Part shown: in pieces, positions 7,985 through 15,873 of the stretch
Layout of the letters: the number at the start of each line of letters is the position of its first letter
How positions within the stretch are numbered: the stretch's first letter is position 1
Source: JACDCA01 sp963810305
Lineage (GTDB): Bacteria; Acidobacteriota; Vicinamibacteria; Vicinamibacterales; 2-12-FULL-66-21
Assembly (NCBI GenBank): GCA_963810305.1
Contig: CAWEMY010000001.1
Location: 190,407-254,406 of the forward strand
Length of the DNA stretch: 64,000 nucleotides
Direction: 5' to 3'
Notes under the pieces: generated by a model
What the model was told of the DNA's origin: nothing
The model's database searches: none
What the model saw: only the letters and a program-made list of their open reading frames with translations
Made by a program: the position numbers and the translations under genes

Positions 7985-9395
7985 CAGTCACCAGCTCGTC
8001 GACCATCTGTTCCGCCATCAGGCGGGGCGGATGGTCGCCTGGCTGACGAGAATCTTCGGACCCGCACATCTCCAACTGGCCGAAGAGGTCGTGCAGGACG
8101 CGCTCGTCAAAGCGCTGCAGCAGTGGCCGTTCTCCGGTATTCCTGAGAACCCCTCAGCGTGGCTCTACGCTGTAGCCCGCAATCGCGCGGTCGACGTGCT
8201 ACGGCGCGACACGAGCTTTCAGGACCGCTCGGCGGCAATAATCGCGGAGCTCACGTCGCGGGCCACACTGGTGTCTGAGATCCCTGAAGCGGTCAACGAC
8301 GATGAATTGCGGATGGTGTTCATGTGCTGCCATCCGGAGCTGCCGCGCGACGCGCAAGTCGCGCTGAGCCTGAAAACGGTCGGAGGATTCAGCACCGCCG
8401 AGATTGCGCGCGCGTTTCTCGCCAGCGAGTCGACCATCGCCCAGCGCATCGTGCGCGCCAAGCGCATGTTGCGCGATCGACAGATCGCGTTCGATCTTCC
8501 CTCGGCCTCAGCTCTGTCGCAGCGGCTCGAACCGGTGCTCGAAGTGATCTACCTGATGTTCAACGAGGGGTACGCCGCGCACACCGGGGAGACGCTGGTC
8601 CGAGAGGATCTCTGCCACGAAGCCATCCGACTCGGGCGCCTGGTGGCGGGTTCGCCTGTCGCCGGCCGGCCATCCGCGCACGCGCTGGTCGCGCTGATGG
8701 CGCTTCACGCTGCACGGATCCCTGCCAGAGTCTCTCGTTCGGGAGAGATGGTGCTGCTCGAGGATCAGGACCGCTCGCTGTGGGACGCCGGTCTGATCGC
8801 GCTCGGATTCGCACATTTGGAACGCAGCATCGAGGGACGCGATCGCACGGTGTATCACGTCCAGGCGGCGATTGCCGCCGTCCACGCCGGTGCCCCGTCG
8901 TATGACAATACGGACTGGGCGGCGATGCTGGCGCTCTACGACGACCTGCTGAGGATCAATCGATCGCCGATCGTCGAGCTCAATCGAGCGGTGGCCCTGG
9001 CAAAGGTGGAGGGGACGGACGCCGCGCTGAGAACTATCGCGCGGCTCGAACGTGAGCCGGCTCTCGAGGCCTATTACCTGTTGCCTTCGGTCAAGGGCGC
9101 GCTGCTCCAGGAGCGTGGCGACGCTGCCGGGGCTGCGGTGGCGTACGAGGAGGCACTGAAGCGTCCTTGCAGCGAGCCGGAAAAGCGATTTCTCCTTCGT
9201 CGCCTCAGCGACTCGCGGGCGGAACGATCCGTTCATCCTGAAGTTAGCGGGTCGCGGGGCGCGGGGTGCGGGGCGTTTCATCGTCCGATCCGGAAGGCGA
9301 CAGTGTCCTGCGCTGTACCTGCGAGGCCCTTGGCCGTGAGCTCGACGAGGTATTCGCCGGCCGCGAGACTCGAGAGCGGAAGCTCCGTCTCGTAG
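7974..9395 (+). CDS. ECF42-type RNA polymerase sigma factor
   Basis: Starts at ATG 7974 inside the end of the YCII gene. Sigma region 2 is visible at residues ~10-85 ('LAEEVVQDALVKALQQWP', 'NPSAWLYAVARNRAVDVLRR') and region 4 at ~115-165 ('LSLKTVGGFSTAEIARAFLASESTIAQRIVRAKRML'). A long C-terminal alpha-helical extension with 'VIYLMFNEGYAAHTGE' is typical of ECF42 (DUF6596). The family-like part ends near 'KRFLLRRLSDSRA' (about 9225); the remaining ~55 residues read through a GC-rich heptad array and run antisense into the VWA gene. That tail is low-complexity and probably not ancestral, reflecting loss of the normal stop. Confidence 0.88.
   Translation: MSSDSHQLVDHLFRHQAGRMVAWLTRIFGPAHLQLAEEVVQDALVKALQQWPFSGIPENPSAWLYAVARNRAVDVLRRDTSFQDRSAAIIAELTSRATLVSEIPEAVNDDELRMVFMCCHPELPRDAQVALSLKTVGGFSTAEIARAFLASESTIAQRIVRAKRMLRDRQIAFDLPSASALSQRLEPVLEVIYLMFNEGYAAHTGETLVREDLCHEAIRLGRLVAGSPVAGRPSAHALVALMALHAARIPARVSRSGEMVLLEDQDRSLWDAGLIALGFAHLERSIEGRDRTVYHVQAAIAAVHAGAPSYDNTDWAAMLALYDDLLRINRSPIVELNRAVALAKVEGTDAALRTIARLEREPALEAYYLLPSVKGALLQERGDAAGAAVAYEEALKRPCSEPEKRFLLRRLSDSRAERSVHPEVSGSRGAGCGAFHRPIRKATVSCAVPARPLAVSSTRYSPAARLESGSSVS
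9247..9275. repeat. GC-rich heptad array after the VWA stop
   Basis: GCGGGTC, GCGGGGC, GCGGGGT, GCGGGGC in perfect 7-bp register, ending 3 bp from the stop codon of the minus-strand VWA gene (9278). Four units only, but the period is the same as in the longer arrays. Confidence 0.65.
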
Positions 9396-11350
9396 AAGCC
9401 GCCGACGAGCTGCATCTTGATCTCGGACATCGACGCACCACCGCGATTCATCAGCTTCGCGGTGACGTCCGGAGCGAGGCCACCGGGTGCATTCGCTTCG
9501 ACACGGAGGAGAAGCCGTTCGCTGCGGCTGAATTCGCGGTCCACCACCGGTGGCGCGGACGGCATGTCACGGATCGCCTGAAGCTCGCGGACGGTGCGCC
9601 CGCGATAGAACCTCGGCGTGCCGAGCGTGACCGCGATCGCGGTGTAGTCGGGGACGTCGACCTCCTGGGTGGCCGCATCGAGGACGTGCCCAGTGGCGTT
9701 CTGGACGCTGAGACGAAGTTGCAGCGGCCCCGGCGGGACGTCGAACGTGACGCTGCCGCCCTGTACCGGGGTGACCGGCGAGGGACCTGCCGTTGCGACG
9801 GGCGCTGCCGACCCGTCACGCACGCTCCCCTTGAACAGAGGTTTCCCTTCCGGGCTGACCGCCACGATGCCGACGGCGGCGGCCGTTTCCGTCTTCTGGC
9901 CGTCGGATGCGGCGGACGGCTGCCACGCAAACGTCACGCGACTCAGGCCGTTCTCACCACGTCCTGTGCCGATCCAGAAACGAGCCGGACGCCCAAGGCG
10001 GGGTTCGGCCAGCGAACTCAACGCTCGCGTCACCGCCGGCGGTGCCTCCGGTTTCGGCGGCGCCGTCGCGCGCGCGAGATCCTCCTTGGTCAGCGCCCAA
10101 TATCCCTTGCGCGCGCGGACGTCGACACCGCGGCGTTTGACCTGCACCTTGATTTCGTGGAACTTCCCGTCCGTAGGGGCCCGCGAAGAGGTGTAGCCGA
10201 GAAGGTAATAGCCGCTCGAGTCGCGCATGATCTGTTTCATACCCGCCGCCAGATCGTTGCGGTTGACGATCGCGCGACCGTCGGTGTTGTTGGCAAGCGT
10301 GTGCAACGTGTCGATCGCCGACTTCAGCTGGTTGGCATCCTGGGTCAGGCCAACCCCCTCGTTGATGTTGTACTCGAAGGCGCCGAGGCCACGCGGATCG
10401 ACCGCGTAAATCGACGTGTTCTGCCGGTTCGCCGTGCTGAACACCTCGCGCATGTCGTTGAACATGTCGGTCATCGCCGCCATGTCGTAGCGGTCGTCGG
10501 TCCGCGCGGTCGGGTTGCGCCGGTTCGGATTGCCCATGCCCGGGAATTGGGCGTTGGGGTCCGCCAGCTGCGGCGGCAGCGACGAGGTGAAACCCTCGCT
10601 CACGAAGATGATCGACTTCCGTCCTTCGCGCAGGCTGCCCATCCGCACCGCGGCGGCTTTGAGCGCGCTCATCGTCACCTGGTTCCGGATCCTTTCGACC
10701 GTCGCCGCGGGGTACTGCGCGTATTGCTCCTCGAAGGTATTGCGCGGGGTGTAGTTGAACTTGCGCCCCTCGAAATTCGAAATCGCGGAAATCAGTCTCG
10801 ATCGCGAACGGGTGAACCCGATGTCGCTGACCGGAGTGAGCGGGTACATCACCGCCACCATGTCGGCCGGAGCGAGCTGATTCTCGATGAAGTCGATCAG
10901 CGGACGCCGGACGGCCATGTCGTTGCCCCGACGCACGTGATAGTCGTCCAGCAGGATGACGAACAGGCGCACCTCGGGCCGCGCGGCCTCACGCTCTTCA
11001 TCGAGCGATGTACGGATCTCGGCGTTGGTCGGCCCCTCGACCTGGTCGAGCGGATCGATCTTGACCACGCTGAATGTCTCGACGTTCTGCGGCTTGCCGT
11101 CTTCGAAGACGGAAAATTCTTCCTGCTTCAGGTCGAGTACCGGATTGCCTTTGTTGTCGCTGATGATCACATCGACGCGTACGAAATTGATCGAGCTCTT
11201 GAAGGTGGGCTGCTTCTGCGCGTCCTGCTGCGTCGCCGGCGGCTTCTGTTCCGCCGGCGGATTCTGCGGCGGCGGATTCTGCGGCTGTTGGCCGTGAAGG
11301 CCGCCCGCGAGAAGTGTGATCAGGACCGCGGGTATAAGTAGTACGCGCAT
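9278..11350 (-). CDS. VWFA-related domain protein, secreted
   Basis: 690 aa with a signal peptide ('MRVLLIPAVLITLLAGG') followed by a Pro/Gln-rich linker ('NPPPQNPPAEQKPP'). The opening 'VDVIISDNKGNPVLDLKQEE' and 'FSVFEDGKPQNVETFSV' is the signature of the Acidobacteria-expanded VWFA-related family. A VWA-like domain follows (residues ~115-380: 'LFVILLDDYHVRRGNDMAV' where a MIDAS would be, then 'IIFVSEGFTSSLP' and 'IYAVDPRGLGAF'). The MIDAS is degenerate, with no DxSxS. The C-terminal half is beta-rich. Function unknown; probably extracellular or periplasmic adhesion or scaffolding. Convergent with the sigma factor gene and divergent from acyl-CoA dehydrogenase. Confidence 0.88.
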   Translation of the reverse strand: MRVLLIPAVLITLLAGGLHGQQPQNPPPQNPPAEQKPPATQQDAQKQPTFKSSINFVRVDVIISDNKGNPVLDLKQEEFSVFEDGKPQNVETFSVVKIDPLDQVEGPTNAEIRTSLDEEREAARPEVRLFVILLDDYHVRRGNDMAVRRPLIDFIENQLAPADMVAVMYPLTPVSDIGFTRSRSRLISAISNFEGRKFNYTPRNTFEEQYAQYPAATVERIRNQVTMSALKAAAVRMGSLREGRKSIIFVSEGFTSSLPPQLADPNAQFPGMGNPNRRNPTARTDDRYDMAAMTDMFNDMREVFSTANRQNTSIYAVDPRGLGAFEYNINEGVGLTQDANQLKSAIDTLHTLANNTDGRAIVNRNDLAAGMKQIMRDSSGYYLLGYTSSRAPTDGKFHEIKVQVKRRGVDVRARKGYWALTKEDLARATAPPKPEAPPAVTRALSSLAEPRLGRPARFWIGTGRGENGLSRVTFAWQPSAASDGQKTETAAAVGIVAVSPEGKPLFKGSVRDGSAAPVATAGPSPVTPVQGGSVTFDVPPGPLQLRLSVQNATGHVLDAATQEVDVPDYTAIAVTLGTPRFYRGRTVRELQAIRDMPSAPPVVDREFSRSERLLLRVEANAPGGLAPDVTAKLMNRGGASMSEIKMQLVGGFYETELPLSSLAAGEYLVELTAKGLAGTAQDTVAFRIGR

Positions 11351-11429
11351 AAGTAGTTAGACGCCCCCGGAAGGGAGGCGGCCGCCTCTGGCGCGATGAT
11401 AACATTCCGAGGTTCCGAAGGAGATATCA

Positions 11430-12596
11430 GTGACCCAGGACACCGCCGACCTCGCCCAGCCTCTGACCGTCCTCGCGGAGGATGAACAGATCTTCCGTGA
11501 GAGCGTTCGTGACTTCGCCAACGCCCGCGTGCGGCCGCTCGTCCGCGAAATGGATGAGCACGCGAAGATTCCAAAGGATCTGGTCAGGGATCTGTTCGAT
11601 CTCGGCGTCATGGCTATCGAGATCCCCGAGAGCTTCGGGGGTGCCGGCGGGACGTTTTTCCACTCGGTTCTCGCCGTGGAGGAGCTGTCGCGGGTGGATC
11701 CGTCGATCGGGGTACTGGTCGACGTCCAGAACACGCTGGTGATCAACGCGTTCCTGCGCTGGGGGAGCGACGATCTCAAGCGGCGATATCTGCCGCGGCT
11801 GGCGTCTGAGATGGTTGGGGCATACGCGCTGTCTGAGGCCGGATCCGGCAGCGATGCGTTCGCCCTCGTCACGCGGGCGCGGGAGGATGGCGACGGGTTC
11901 GTGCTCAGCGGCCGCAAGTTGTGGATCACCAACGGCAACGAAGCTGACGTTTTTCTGGTTTTCGCCACGATCAATCCGGACGCGGGCTATCGCGGCATCA
12001 CCGCCTTCGTCGTCGATCGCGGCACGCCCGGGTTCACGGTCGGCAAGAAGGAAGACAAGCTCGGGATCCGCGCGAGCAGCACCTGCGAGTTGATCCTGGA
12101 GGACTGTCGAATCCCGCGAGCCAACGTGCTCGGAGAGCTCGGCAAGGGTTACAAGACGGCGATCGAGACGCTGAACGAAGGGCGCATCGGGATCGGCGCG
12201 CAGATGATCGGGCTGGCGCGGGGCGCACTCGACGCGACGATCAAATACACGAAAGAGCGGAAGCAGTTCGGCAAGCAGATCGCGGAGTTCCAGTCCGTCC
12301 AGCACCAGCTCGCGCGCGCGGCCGTCGACGTCGAAGCCGCCACGCTGACGGTCTACAACGCCGCCCGTCTGCGCGACGCCGGCAGGCCGTTCCTGACCGA
12401 AGCGGCCATCTGCAAGATCTTTTCGTCGGAGGTGGCCGAGCGCGTCTCGTCGCTCGCGGTGAACCTTTTTGGCGGCAACGGCTTCGTCAAGGAATATCCG
12501 GTCGAGAAGTTCTTCCGCGACGCGAAAATCGGCCAGATCTACGAGGGAACGTCGAACCTCCAGCTGCAGACGATCGCCAAGCAGATTCTCGGCTGA
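11430..12596 (+). CDS. Acyl-CoA dehydrogenase (short-chain/butyryl type)
   Basis: 388 aa FAD enzyme that makes trans-2-enoyl-CoA. The GTG start at 11430 is preceded by AAGGAGATATCA. Visible blocks: 'AYALSEAGSGSDAFALVTRA' (FAD/substrate contact), 'LWITNGNEADVFLVFATINP', 'FTVGKKEDKLGIRASSTCEL', 'LNEGRIGIGAQMIGLARGAL', 'RKQFGKQIAEFQSVQHQLA', 'NLFGGNGFVKEYPVEKFFRD' and the catalytic Glu in 'IYEGTSNLQ' near the C-terminus. No electron-transfer flavoprotein genes are nearby. Convergent with the SUMF1-like gene, with a GC-rich repeat in the 57-bp gap. Confidence 0.93.
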   Translation: MTQDTADLAQPLTVLAEDEQIFRESVRDFANARVRPLVREMDEHAKIPKDLVRDLFDLGVMAIEIPESFGGAGGTFFHSVLAVEELSRVDPSIGVLVDVQNTLVINAFLRWGSDDLKRRYLPRLASEMVGAYALSEAGSGSDAFALVTRAREDGDGFVLSGRKLWITNGNEADVFLVFATINPDAGYRGITAFVVDRGTPGFTVGKKEDKLGIRASSTCELILEDCRIPRANVLGELGKGYKTAIETLNEGRIGIGAQMIGLARGALDATIKYTKERKQFGKQIAEFQSVQHQLARAAVDVEAATLTVYNAARLRDAGRPFLTEAAICKIFSSEVAERVSSLAVNLFGGNGFVKEYPVEKFFRDAKIGQIYEGTSNLQLQTIAKQILG

Positions 12597-12652
12597 CGCG
12601 CAAGGCGCGGGGGCGCAGGGCGCGATGCGCGGGGCGGGCGGAGAGGACGCTG
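12597..12652. repeat. GC-rich short-word array between convergent genes
   Basis: GCGCAAG, GCGCGGG, GGCGCAG, GGCGCGA, TGCGCGG, GGCGGGC: imprecise but in roughly 7-bp register. It fills the entire gap between the acyl-CoA dehydrogenase stop (12596) and the SUMF1-like stop (12654). Confidence 0.5.
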
Positions 12653-12653
12653 A

Positions 12654-13439
12654 TCAGAGGGCGGGCTCGGAGTCGCGAGCGCACCTGACGCCGGTGTAGT
12701 AGTTCCGAGACGTCGGGAGGTAGCGGCCGCGGTTCGAGATGCGGAGAAGCTTGGGATACGGTTTCCAGGAGGCGCCTCGCGCCACTCGAAAGCGTCCGGT
12801 CTCCGGGCCGGACGGATCGACGGCCGGGGAGCTGGCGTAATACTGTTCCTGGTAGGGGTCAGCCACCCACTGCCACACATTGCCGACGAGATCGTGCAAT
12901 CCGAAACCATTTGGCTTCAGGCGCCCTACCGGAACAGTCTGCGTCCCGTCCGCGGCGTAGCCCTGCGTATTCACACCGTGATCCTTGAATTCGTCGCCCC
13001 AGGGATAAAGCGTACCGTCGCGCCCGCCGCGTGCGGCGTACTCCCATTCCGCTTCGGTGGGCAGGCGCCCCCCGGCCGACGCGCAGAAAAGGGTCGCCTC
13101 GTACCAATTGACGCCCACCACTGGATGGTCGGGGCCGCTCCAGTCGGGTTGCGCAGGCATCAGTACTCCGGCGGCGGCGGCGGTCCGACGGAAATCGACG
13201 ACCGTGACGGGCGTCGCCATCATCCAGAACTCTCGCGTGAGCGTCACCGCATGCCGCGGCCGTTCGTTCACGTCGCAGGCAGCATCCCCCGGCACGCAGC
13301 CCATGTGAAAGCGCCCTGGTGGAATTCGCTCCCAGCGGGCTTGGACGGCATCGACCGGCGCGGCGCGGCTCGTCACCTTGTCCTCCGCCCGGTTCAGGAC
13401 CATAACCGCCACGACAACCCACACCATGACAGCAGTCAT
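12654..13439 (-). CDS. SUMF1/formylglycine-generating-enzyme-like protein
   Basis: 261 aa. An N-terminal hydrophobic anchor or signal ('MTAVMVWVVVAVMVL') is followed by a complete FGE-sulfatase (C-type-lectin-like) domain: 'IPPGRFHMGCVPGDAACDVNE', 'RHAVTLTREFWMMATPVTV', 'HPVVGVNWYEATLFCASAGG', 'RLPTEAEWEYAARGG', 'YPWGDEF', 'GLHDLVGNVWQWVADPY', 'RVARGASWK', 'YTGVRCARD'. The Cys pair used by true sulfatase-activating FGE is not apparent near the C-terminus (only 'GVRCAR'), so it is more likely one of the many SUMF1-fold proteins of other function. It overlaps the upstream PQQ-propeller gene by 4 bp. Confidence 0.88.
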   Translation of the reverse strand: MTAVMVWVVVAVMVLNRAEDKVTSRAAPVDAVQARWERIPPGRFHMGCVPGDAACDVNERPRHAVTLTREFWMMATPVTVVDFRRTAAAAGVLMPAQPDWSGPDHPVVGVNWYEATLFCASAGGRLPTEAEWEYAARGGRDGTLYPWGDEFKDHGVNTQGYAADGTQTVPVGRLKPNGFGLHDLVGNVWQWVADPYQEQYYASSPAVDPSGPETGRFRVARGASWKPYPKLLRISNRGRYLPTSRNYYTGVRCARDSEPAL

Positions 13440-14806
13440 CGGTCGGATACAGCTCTGTCGGCCACCGCAAACAGGTGGCGGTCCGTGCGGATGAGAATCA
13501 TTCCGCCGCTAATCGCCGGCGTAGCGAGCACGATCTCGCCGACCGTGTTTGCCGCGAGGAGTTCATATTCGCGACCTGCCCGGATTACGTACACCTCTCC
13601 ATCTTCGCTCGTGAGGTAGATACGCCCATGCGAGGCCACGGGAGATGCGCTGAAGGCCGCCCCGCTTGCCACTCGCTGTTGATAGACGCGTTCACCCGAC
13701 CGAGCCAAGTAGGCAGCGATCACCCCGTTATTGAGGCACACATACAGCAGGTCCCCAACGACGATCGGCGTCGGCAGGTACGGACCGCCTCGCGGCATGC
13801 TCCACGCAATGCCGCCATTCGACGTTTCACCGGGCTTGAGGGAAATATCGCCAGCCGCGTCCGGCCGGATCGCGTAAATCGGCTGAATCGGTCGGTAACC
13901 GCTGGTGACGAACACCAGTCCGTGGGCCGCTATCGGCGTCGGAGCCGTCAATTCCGAATTGCCGGAAAGTCGCCAGAGTTCTTTCCCGGTGTTTACATCG
14001 TAGCCACGGATGGCTTCGGTGGCGTTGGTTACCACGATGGTTCGGCCACCAGCAGCGACGACCGTGGGCGTGCCCCAGGACGGCGTCTCCGGCCGCGGCG
14101 TGCGCCACACTTCGTTCCCTGTCTCCAGGCTGTACGCCGCGATGAACGAGTCCTCCTGGTTGTCGCACTGAACTATCGCCACGTTGCCATGTATGACAGG
14201 AGAACTGGCGACCCCCCATTGGTAATCCGGATCGTAAGGCCAGCCGACATCGACAAGTCCCAAGTCGGCCCGCCATCGTAGCCGGCCGTCCATGTCGTAC
14301 GCGTAGAGCCCCTCCGACCCGAAATAGACCACCACCGTGCGCCCATCGGTGACCGGAGTCGCCGACGCATGGCTGTTCTTGATGTGCCGTTTGATTCTCG
14401 GAACACCTTCGTGCACGACCCGCTCCCAGAGGATCCTGCCCGTCTCCAAGTCAAAGCACATCAGCTTCCAACTGTGCTTTGGCTCCTCGCCGGCGGAGTC
14501 AACATTGGTGACTTCGCCGTCGCGCGCGACGACCTTCGGGCGGAAAATGCGGTCCCCAGTGCTCACTGCGGTCGTCACGAAGACGCGCGTGCCCCAGACC
14601 ACGGGGCTGGAGTGGCCCAGCCCCGGCAGCGGCGTCGCCCAGGCGACGTTCTGTCGTCGCGGAACGTCCCACTTCACCGGGGGCGCGACACCGGCATCAG
14701 CTGGCTGACCGGACGCGCCAGGCCCGCGAAACGACGGCCAGTGCTGAGCGCGTGCGCCCGCGACGACCGACGCCGCAACGATCAGCGTGAGGAGTAAGAC
14801 TCTCAT
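13436..14806 (-). CDS. PQQ-like beta-propeller repeat protein, secreted
   Basis: 456 aa with a signal peptide ('MRVLLLTLIVAASVVAGARA'). Repeated outer-membrane-protein/PQQ-enzyme blades: 'NVAWATPLPGLGHSSPVVWG', 'TGRILWERVVHEGVPRIKRH', 'GSEGLYAYDMDGRLRWRADL', 'YSLETGNEVWRTPRPETPSW', 'YDVNTGKELWRLSGNSELTA', 'GGIAWSMPRGGPYLPTPIVV'. No dehydrogenase active-site pattern is seen, so it is a periplasmic propeller of unknown partner. Its stop overlaps the SUMF1-like start (ATGA), so both are made from one transcript. Confidence 0.88.
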   Translation of the reverse strand: MRVLLLTLIVAASVVAGARAQHWPSFRGPGASGQPADAGVAPPVKWDVPRRQNVAWATPLPGLGHSSPVVWGTRVFVTTAVSTGDRIFRPKVVARDGEVTNVDSAGEEPKHSWKLMCFDLETGRILWERVVHEGVPRIKRHIKNSHASATPVTDGRTVVVYFGSEGLYAYDMDGRLRWRADLGLVDVGWPYDPDYQWGVASSPVIHGNVAIVQCDNQEDSFIAAYSLETGNEVWRTPRPETPSWGTPTVVAAGGRTIVVTNATEAIRGYDVNTGKELWRLSGNSELTAPTPIAAHGLVFVTSGYRPIQPIYAIRPDAAGDISLKPGETSNGGIAWSMPRGGPYLPTPIVVGDLLYVCLNNGVIAAYLARSGERVYQQRVASGAAFSASPVASHGRIYLTSEDGEVYVIRAGREYELLAANTVGEIVLATPAISGGMILIRTDRHLFAVADRAVSDR

Positions 14807-14817
14807 GTGGAGCCGAT

Positions 14818-15207
14818 CTAACGAGTAGCCTTCGACGGCGGGGGCGGAAGCTTCCGGGGCAGCGGCGCTTCCTCCATCGCGGCCTGGTAGGCGATCGACG
14901 CGAGCACTGTCGCGTGCTGCACCATGTCATCGCGCTGCACACGATCGAAGAAATCCATGTTCGAATGTGTTCGCTGCATCGTCTCTTTGTCTGCGAAGTG
15001 CGCGCGGACGTAGGCGCGAGAGCCGAGCAGGCCCTGTTCCTCACCACCCCACAAGGCGACACGGATCGTGCGACGCGGCTTGACGCGCGCAGCGGCCAGG
15101 ATGCGCAGGGCCTCCATTACCGCGCCGCTGCCGGTCGCATTGTCAGTCGCTCCCGTGGCGGCGTGGGTGGAGTCCAGGTGAGCGCCCAGCAACAATATAG
15201 AACGCAT
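14818..15207 (-). pseudogene. Remnant of an M28 family zinc aminopeptidase
   Basis: The 129 residues begin in the middle of an M28 domain: 'LLLGAHLDSTHAATGATDNATGSG' (His and Asp zinc ligands), 'RRTIRVALWGGEEQGLLGSRAYV' (Glu-Glu). After 'HFADKETMQR' the sequence jumps to 'THSNMDFFDRVQRDDMVQHA', the C-terminal zinc-His region. In intact relatives roughly 80 residues lie between these blocks. The signal peptide and N-terminal PA-like region are also missing. Both losses keep the frame, but the protein cannot be a normal M28 peptidase. Just 11 bp from the PQQ-propeller start. Confidence 0.8.
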
Positions 15208-15234
15208 GCGATTGGTAAGCCGTGAAGATCCGAA

Positions 15235-15804
15235 CTACTTGTGGCCCCAAGGCGCCGGAGGGGCGGTCACTTCTCTGGAGAGATCGAATTCCATGCGGAA
15301 GCGGCGATCCGTTCCTTCCCTCCGGAGGCCATACGCGAACACCTTGCCGGGAACCAGTTCAAGGAACCATATTGTCGGCGGACCGTTCGGCTTGTCCGTG
15401 GGAAACTGCTGGCGGACCGACGTACCGGCATCGATCGCGTAGCCGCCGTATTGCGTGACTGCGTCCTCGGTACCGTCCTCATGCCGGTGATCGTGTCTGA
15501 GGAGCAGTCCTTTGTTCGTGCGGGTGATCACCCACGACCTCGAGCGGTTTTCGCCGACGTGAAACGGAATGTAAACCGCGTCAGGTTCACACCGGCGAAC
15601 GTGCATGACCAGTCGCTTGCCGGTGTAGGTGGTATTGCCGGGTGGTGCTTCGACCCCCTTACCCTCATACGCCTTGCCGCACAGGGCCGTCAGGCTCGCC
15701 CAGAACTGCTCCTGCTCTCTGGGGCGCGGCTGTGACGATGCCAGGACGAAGGCCGCCTCGAGGCCCAGAGCCAGGCAGCAGGTGATCGTACAGATGCGGG
15801 TCAC
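15235..15804 (-). CDS. Conserved secreted protein of unknown function
   Basis: 189 aa with a signal peptide ('MTRICTITCCLALGLEAAFV'). Distinctive conserved blocks are 'WASLTALCGKAYEGKGVEAP', 'RLVMHVRRCEPDAVYIPFHV', 'GENRSRSWVITRTNKGLLLR', 'HDHRHEDGTEDAVTQYGG' and 'FAYGLRREGTDRRFRMEFDL'. I have seen this pattern as a conserved hypothetical in several phyla, without a known function. The His-rich 'HDHRHEDGTED' suggests a metal or substrate site (inference). Downstream of the TonB receptor and possibly cotranscribed if the hairpin at 15839 does not terminate. Confidence 0.75.
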   Translation of the reverse strand: MTRICTITCCLALGLEAAFVLASSQPRPREQEQFWASLTALCGKAYEGKGVEAPPGNTTYTGKRLVMHVRRCEPDAVYIPFHVGENRSRSWVITRTNKGLLLRHDHRHEDGTEDAVTQYGGYAIDAGTSVRQQFPTDKPNGPPTIWFLELVPGKVFAYGLRREGTDRRFRMEFDLSREVTAPPAPWGHK

Positions 15805-15838
15805 ACGGTTTTCTCCTGGACCCGGAAGAGAAACGGGA

Positions 15839-15864
15839 TGATGCCGGCGGAATAACCGGCATCA
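15839..15864 (-). terminator. Candidate terminator after the TonB receptor
   Basis: A perfect 9-bp inverted repeat, TGATGCCGG and CCGGCATCA with an 8-nt loop, lies 10 bp beyond the receptor stop. On the minus strand it is followed by TCCCGTTTCTCTTCC, only moderately T-rich. Confidence 0.5.
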
Positions 15865-15873
15865 CCCTGAACT

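Noticed and set aside
9266..11341. A 691-codon open frame on the plus strand opposite the VWA gene
   Set aside because: Arg/His-rich composition, no family pattern, and fully antisense to a gene with a signal peptide and conserved motifs; it is a high-GC shadow frame.
12654..13439. Sulfatase-maturing formylglycine-generating enzyme
   Set aside because: No sulfatase is nearby and the paired active-site cysteines of true FGE are not apparent; left as SUMF1-like.
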